NCBI GenBank assembly: GCA_032164245.1
Contig: JAVMKO010000003.1
Coordinates: 136,699,259 to 136,763,258, forward strand
Source of the DNA: Sternotherus odoratus
Taxonomy: Eukaryota > Chordata > Testudines > Kinosternidae
Direction: 5' to 3'
DNA length: 64,000 bases
Position 1 is the first letter of the stretch, and each line of letters begins with the position of its first letter. The position numbers and the translations under genes were made by a program. Below are positions 58,624-64,000 of this stretch, piece by piece. The notes below the pieces were generated by a model. It was not told the DNA's origin. It worked only from the letters and a program-made list of their open reading frames with translations, and made no database searches.

Positions 58624-58816
58624 CCTAACCTTGTTACCTCCTACCTGATTCTTGACTATTTATCTATGCCTGCCCTTGGACACTTCCACTACGACGAAGT
58701 GGGCATTAGCCCACGAAAGCTTATGCTCCAATATTTTAGTTAGTCTTTAAGGTGCCACAGGACTCTTTGTTATCTCTGCTATTCCAGACTAACACGGCTA
58801 CCTCTCTGATTCTTGA
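58624..58816 (+). mobile_element. Penelope-like element, 3' end (copy D)
   Basis: Collinear with copies B and C but on the + strand: 'cctaaccttgttacctccta', 'ggacacttccactac', the hairpin region, 'aaggtgccacaggactcttt' and 'attccagactaacacggct', then 'acctctctgattcttgac'. Only the non-coding 3' part is present. Confidence 0.8.
58691..58728 (+). ncRNA. Hammerhead-ribozyme-like motif in the Penelope-like 3' end
   Basis: GACGA (58693-58697), one extra A, stem II GTGGGC-ATTA-GCCCAC (58699-58714), GAAA (58715-58718) and stem III AGC-TTAT-GCT (58718-58727), then C at the cleavage position (58728). This follows the hammerhead order (CUGANGA, stem II, GAAA, stem III, UH). Deviations: the CU before GANGA reads AC, and one A is inserted after GANGA. 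Stem I is not convincing. Equivalent motifs lie at about 42937-42975 and 53041-53076 on the minus strand. Known: hammerhead ribozymes occur in Penelope-like elements. Activity of this copy is doubtful. Confidence 0.5.
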
Positions 58817-61800
58817 CAGATACCATGGTATATGTTGTAAAAAAAAAATCATATAAATGCTCCTCTGTGATACATCCTTTTTGTTTACAAAATTCTATGA
58901 GTAAAAGTAACTTTAAATAGATAATTTCACTTGACAGTGTTGTCACCCGTTGTCTGATATACAACAGCAACGGATTGGTATGAAATTTTTCAATCTGGCA
59001 TATAAACCAGCGTGTGGCCCCGCCAACAATTCTGATTTTTTTTATCAGTCACTGTGAGATGCCAAAGCACTAGAAGGAAGGAATGTGTAAATGGCACTTC
59101 TGCCTTTCCATTTTGCAACTTGTATAAAAATTGGTGCAAAGCTGATTAATTTGGGTTGAAGGACTTGGAGGACAGGTGACAGTCCAGGGTTGAGGAATAA
59201 CCATAACTGAGAGTGCTTCATTTTACATCACTAAAACCAGCTGCAAATTGATAGTGACTTAACAGTCGCAAAATGTAGCTGTGAGGGGGTTTCCTCAAGG
59301 GATAACACTTGTACCCAGAAATCAAAATAACTCCACATAAGTATGGCAGAGCAGTGGGTTACGTAAGCAGAAACAGTGTAACAGAAATCTCCCCCAGCCT
59401 AGGGGTTCAACCCAGTCTTTTGATCCTGGGTGTGGAGCCCTGCCTTACCGCAGGACTCTGTCACTTCTGCAATTCCAGACTAACCGGGCTACCTCTCTGA
59501 TTCCTGCTTTACCGCGGGTTGTCTCCCGTCTCTCTTGCTCAGCATGTCAGTTTATATTCCTTCTCCCTGAGCACCTCTGGAAAGGGAGGGATTAATTTTA
59601 GTAAATTGGGGAAGGGATAGTGTCACTGCATCTGATAGCACCAAGACTTTATTATCACATTATACTGTGACACAGCGATACCAAAGTTGTAGGAGCAGGT
59701 TCACGTTTTTCAGTTCTTCCTTAAAATTCATAACGATACTCCACCATGAAAGCATGTTCATACTGAACCTTTACTGACAGTACCACAGGAGGTCACATAA
59801 AGCACAGAGGGGGCATTTAGTTGATTGTGGTGTTCAGACAGCAGTAGTGTAAAAACAGCCAGCAAAGGTAGTTTCCTTGATAATCGTCATTTATTATTAG
59901 GGTTGTAGACCTCTGCCTGAGATTGTTAGTCTGTTTGCTAAGGAGAGAGATGCGTAGCTATTGCAAACTGCCCATAATAATTAGTTCTGATTGAAGAATT
60001 ATGCCCTGGTGATTACTATGCAGAATTCTAAGTATATTTGTATGGAAGAAATTAACACTGTTAAATTAAAACAAACGGAACTAATTCTGTTGTTAAGATT
60101 GATATTCTATGTATATCTTGTAACAAATCAATCTAACTAATGGTACAGTAAACAATGTACAAAAATTATGAATGAAATTATTTAACACTAAGACAGCAAG
60201 CAAACAAAGAACTCCTACTTTTTCATCTGGTATGTATGTTTTAAAGGATAACATATTTCCTCTAGAAGAGAGCTCTAACTTTCATTACAACAAAAGGACT
60301 CCATTTATTTTGCAAACAAATTACTTCTTTTCTTGCCTGGGGTCAGCAATCAAATTGCCTAAATAGAGCTCCACAGATCGTTCTAAAATGAGAGGTTCTT
60401 TGCTATGGCATTATTCCTTTATTGACATCTCCTCCTCAGCCATGTGGCATTTCTGATGCTGCAATTTCAATCCAACAAGATCTGCAGGTGGGTTATTTGA
60501 TGGTTCTGGAAATGGCCATGGCTAAGAGGCTGAGGGTGGGTTTCATAAAGATCTATCCCACTCATTTTTTATTTTTTTTGAGGGAAATAAATTTGTCCAC
60601 AGCTTTCAGGGCCATCTCTAGGGCATACACATTGTGTGGAGAAAATGGCTAATAGTCCCTCTCTGTGTGATACTCAGCATGATGCTGGAAGTGCGTGCAA
60701 GGCCCTCCACTGTTATCCATTATGGGGACCAGCCATTGTGGGGGTGGAGGTGGGGGCGCATGAGGAGATGTGACAGTGGGTCACCCAATGGAGATGCTTT
60801 GGCAGTGGGTTACCCAATGGTTTGTAAGATAGCTGGAATCCTGTCCCTGGCTCTGGGAGCAGAGTATTGTCTAGTGGCTAGAGACACTATAGTTAAGCAC
60901 ACAGATGTGGCTTATTCACCTTGAAAGGTGGTGTTGATGAGATGTGGCTCAGATATATCTGGGACCTGAATTCTGTTCCCAGTTCTCTCTGATGTAATAC
61001 TTCAGTTGCCTGACTTATCAAATGGGTGAAACTTGCCTGCCTCCTAGGGAAGGGCATGAAGGAATGGGCTAGGGTCTCTGTCAGTGAAGCACAGGCTAGC
61101 CCTGTTAACGGGGGGCTTCCTGCAGCTCCTTGGCAGAGTTGGGATGTGCATAAAAACATGAGAAGATTCCACATTTTCTGTTAGTGGAAGTTTGACTCCC
61201 TCAAAATAGCTTTAATTAAAATGTTAGATGAGTTTTACAGGGTATATTCAGAAAAGCTACACGGTGGGCCATGTGAACTTTCAGGAAAGACCATAATAGA
61301 GCTACTGTGGTCAATAAGAGAACTGTTCCTACTGCTTAATCCTGTTAATAGAGCTCACTGGATCTGGCATCTTTAACGCAACAAAACATTGTAGAAAAAG
61401 TGAGCTGGTGTCATGTGAAAGGAGAAGCAGCAGGCGGCTGACACAACGCTCTAGGCCAAGGAAATATCTCCGCAATGTCTTGCAGTGTTTCAGTTCTACT
61501 GCTGTGATTGAATACAGGAATCATGATTCCAAACATCTCTCGAGCAGGTTGTGTTCCCTCTTATAGTTAACCTCTGAAGTGCACTTTCTTGTGTGGACAT
61601 GAGCTATCACTGCCGTCATCATTCACTCCAGGGTTACAGCTATAGTTGGTCAGAGGTTACAGTGATTTGCCCTTCTATTCTGAAGTTAAAGGATGCTGGA
61701 ACATCAGATTTCCTTTCAGACTGGACAGGCCAGATCATCTGTTCATTACATGATACCGGTACTCCATGGTTTAGATACAAAATGTTTTTATTCTCAAATG

Positions 61801-61990
61801 CTCCTAAAACCCTTTCTGTCTGGCATAGCTGTATTTTTCTTCTCAGAAGGATGAGAAGTGTCCTTGGATCACCCAAACTAGTCATGACTATAATTACAAT
61901 TCTGATCCTCTCCCTCTTAGGAGAGCCAGAGCTTGCACTGGAAAGTGTTGACAAGGCGCTGTGGTGGGAACCCCCAAGAAGAATTCTGGC
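58817..61990. other. Intron DNA; only a short Penelope-like tail fragment recognised
   Basis: Bases 59453-59508 (caggactctgtcac, then 'attccagactaaccgggcta') repeat the last part of the Penelope-like 3' end seen at 58757-58812. The rest holds no gene or nameable repeat. Confidence 0.55.
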
Positions 61991-61993
61991 TGA

Positions 61994-62148
61994 CTGAGGG
62001 TATGTCTACACTGCACTCAGGAGGTGGGACTGCAGCTCATCTAGACATCCCTGAGCTAACCTCCCTCCAGCTAGATCAAAGCCCGCTTGGGTATGCGTGT
62101 GAGCTGCAATCCCACCTCCGGCTGATTGCAGCGTAGATAGACCCTCAG
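61994..62148. mobile_element. hAT-like MITE (155 bp)
   Basis: Ends CTGAGGGTATGTCTACACTG and CTGAGGGTCTATCTACGCTG (reverse complement of the right end) match at 17 of 20 over the length shown. No clear target duplication. Confidence 0.68.
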
Positions 62149-62207
62149 ATTCTGAGGGCTCCTTGGGAGTGTAGCACATGGCGGCAGCAGCAGCAGCACC
62201 ACCTTAG

Positions 62208-62303
62208 GGTTACCAACCCTCTAGGAAGTAAAGATTAATGTTTAATTAAAGATTATGTCCTGCGATGAAACCTCCAGGACTATGTCTAACCAAAATTGGC
62301 ACC
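62208..62303. mobile_element. Small MITE-like repeat
   Basis: 'gggttaccaaccctctagga' at the left, 'gtaaagattaatgtttaatt' in the middle and 'ccaaaattggcaccg' at the right match a turtle short repeat I recall with GGTTGCCAACC ends. Confidence 0.5.
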
Positions 62304-62904
62304 GTGTACCACTCTTTTAAAGGGTACAGCATATATTTTCCCCTGGGTTGGACCAGTAGAGAGTGAGAGGGAAACCATGGCCCTGTCCTCCCTGAACCTA
62401 TCAGTGCCTCTCCAGAATAGCAAGTAGTTCTTGCATTCAGGGAGTATGGGGATGTGACTCTGCTCAGCCCCGTCATTGGGTGCACTGTTGGGTAAGCATC
62501 CTGGCTCCTTGACAAAAGACCAGTCATGATCTGGGTCATCATGAACATGCAAAGTACAATATCTCATAGTAAATTAACCTCTCACCATAAATACATCCAC
62601 ATGTACTACACATACACAGAGCTTTGGAAAGAGAATACATGTATGGGGAACCTTTTCACATGACTAAATATTGACTGATTTTATTTCTTACTCTCTAATA
62701 AATATCGCAGTAGCTAATTTACTACAGGATTCTTGAATCATTAATTTATACATTTGTTTCTGTGAATATCCCGCCAAAGTGTTCAGGACCTAATCCTGCT
62801 CCCACTGAAGTACTATCCGGCCTAATCCTGCTTCCAATCAAGTCAGTGTTATCAGGGCAAGGCCTTTTATGGCCCCAAAAAATTAACTAACAACTAACTG
62901 TTAT

Positions 62905-63845
62905 TGGCACTTGCTGTGGAGATAACTGTTAGGGTTGGATCACAGAAACCCCCCTCAAAGTTGCCAACTGATACGCCAAGACTGCTCCTGCTCCTGCCTT
63001 CCCTGCCAGCTTGGGACTCCAGAACCCTGTCTGGTTATGCCAGACATGCTCACCAGCTACAAACAGACCCATGTCTGAACCACGTCCCACAAACTGCTAA
63101 GTGCTCCTGTCTCTGACACTCAGATGCCCAACTCCCAATAGGGTCCAAACCCCAAATAAATCCATTTTACCCTATATAAAGCTTATACAGGATAAACTCA
63201 TAAATTGTTTGCCCTCTATAACACTGATAGAGAGAGATGCACAGGTGTTTCCCCCCTCCTCCCAGTATTAATACATAATCTGGGTTAAATAATAAGTAAA
63301 AAGTGATTTTATTAAATACAGAAAGTAGGATTTAAGTGGTTCCAAGTAGTAACAGACAGAACAAAGTGAATTACCAAAGAAATTAAAATAGAACACTCAA
63401 GTCTATTCCTAATACAGTAAGAAAACCTCACCCTCAGAGGTGTTCCAGTAAACTTCCTTTTCCAGCAATTCCCCCCCCCCCCTCGTTACTGTCCTTTTTT
63501 CCAGTTTCTTTCAGGTATCCGTTGGGGGTAGAAAGGCTATCCCTTGAGCCAGCTTAAGACAAAATGGAGGGGTCTCCCAGAAGTTTAAATAGACTTTCTC
63601 TTGTGAGTGGACATCTCTCCCTCCTACTGTGTAGAATCCAACTACAAAATGGAATTCTGGAGTCACATGAGCAAGTCACATGTCCATGAATGCCTGAGTT
63701 CCTTACCAGCCAAGCCACATTCCTGGGAAAGCTTAGATGTGGATTGGCATCTCCAAGTTCATTGTTGTCTTAAGGGTTTCTTTCTCATTGGGAACTTAAT
63801 GAGAATAGGACGTTGACCTACTGCTTCACTGAGGCTATTTAAAAT
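62905..63845. repeat. Large dispersed repeat, class unknown (possibly LTR-like)
   Basis: Phrases such as 'ccaacttgggactccag'-type text (about 63008), 'accctatataaagcttatac', 'aagtgattttattaaatac' and 'gtggttccaagtagtaacag' match a long, abundant turtle repeat I recall. A TATAAA box-like word sits at 63174-63179. No coding sequence is seen. Boundaries and class are not established here. Confidence 0.4.
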
Positions 63846-63919
63846 TAACCAAGTACACAGCCAGTATTCATAACTTCAAATACAAAAATTATATGTGCGT
63901 ACACATAGGCAGAATGTAT

Positions 63920-64000
63920 TCAGAACATAAAAATGGCCATACTGGGTCAGACCAAAGGTCCATCCAGCCCAGTATCCTGTCTACCGACAGTGGCCAATGC
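63920..64000. repeat. Dispersed reptile repeat, cut by the window end
   Basis: 'atggccatactgggtcagac', 'caaaggtccatccagcccag' and 'tatcctgtctaccgacagtg' are the start of a common sauropsid repeat. Its class cannot be determined from this part. Confidence 0.6.

Overview
The window looks like intronic DNA of a vertebrate, most likely a sauropsid and probably a turtle. It is AT-rich with no compact gene order. Its interspersed repeats are of the reptile type: CR1 LINEs with the ATTCTATG-type 3' end, MIR SINEs, a DIRS-like tyrosine-recombinase retrotransposon, Penelope-like fragments with a GIY-YIG domain, a Helitron, PIF/Harbinger and pogo/Tigger relatives and many short hAT-like elements. The turtle assignment rests on my memory of these repeat sequences and is an inference.

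The only host coding sequence I can support is one 197-bp exon on the + strand (7470-7666). It encodes part of the cyclic-nucleotide-binding homology domain of an EAG potassium channel, and its residues fit KCNH1 (EAG1) better than KCNH5. Acceptor and donor sites are intact. Bases 1-7469 would then be the end of one KCNH1 intron, and 7667-64000 the start of the next, which is longer than 56 kb. I found no following exon, no tRNA or rRNA gene, no CRISPR array and no intact open reading frame of another gene.

Region by region: 1-7.5 kb holds a palindromic short element, a CR1 3' end (-), a MIR (-) and a complete-looking non-autonomous Helitron carrying a 43-44 bp tandem array. The exon is followed by mostly plain intron to 16.2 kb, with one MIR (+), a MIR/L2-like piece and a weak CR1 piece. 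From 16.4 to 19.2 kb lies a decayed DIRS-like element (reverse transcriptase, RNase H, tyrosine recombinase). A 720-bp GC-rich hAT-like element follows at 19.9-20.6 kb. The stretch 20.6-27.6 kb is plain. At 27.7-28.7 kb a MIR is split by a Harbinger-like MITE, and a hAT-like MITE lies beside it. A 5' CR1 fragment lies at 29.9-31.4 kb. At 32.2-34.4 kb there is a cluster of a pogo/Tigger-like element with a palindromic GC-rich array, a Harbinger transposase relic, a small MITE and a CR1 RT relic (-). Short MITEs and MIRs dot 36-45 kb, with a Penelope-like fragment (-) at 42.9-43.5 kb. At 46.6-49.6 kb a hAT-like element abuts a long CR1 copy that is itself interrupted by a MITE. At 51.1-53.4 kb come a GC-rich hAT-like element, an inverted second copy of 115 bp of it, and another Penelope-like fragment. 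A 33-bp/9-bp minisatellite lies at 54 kb. At 55.6-56.8 kb a LINE is interrupted by two different DNA elements. The last 6 kb has a third Penelope-like 3' end, small MITEs and a large dispersed repeat.

No gene system operates here apart from one channel exon. The most interesting signals are in the repeats: a hammerhead-ribozyme-like fold in the Penelope-like copies whose stem shows compensatory changes, palindromic or tandem arrays inside DNA transposons, a near-identical inverted pair 1.1 kb apart, and several nested insertions with recognisable target-site duplications.
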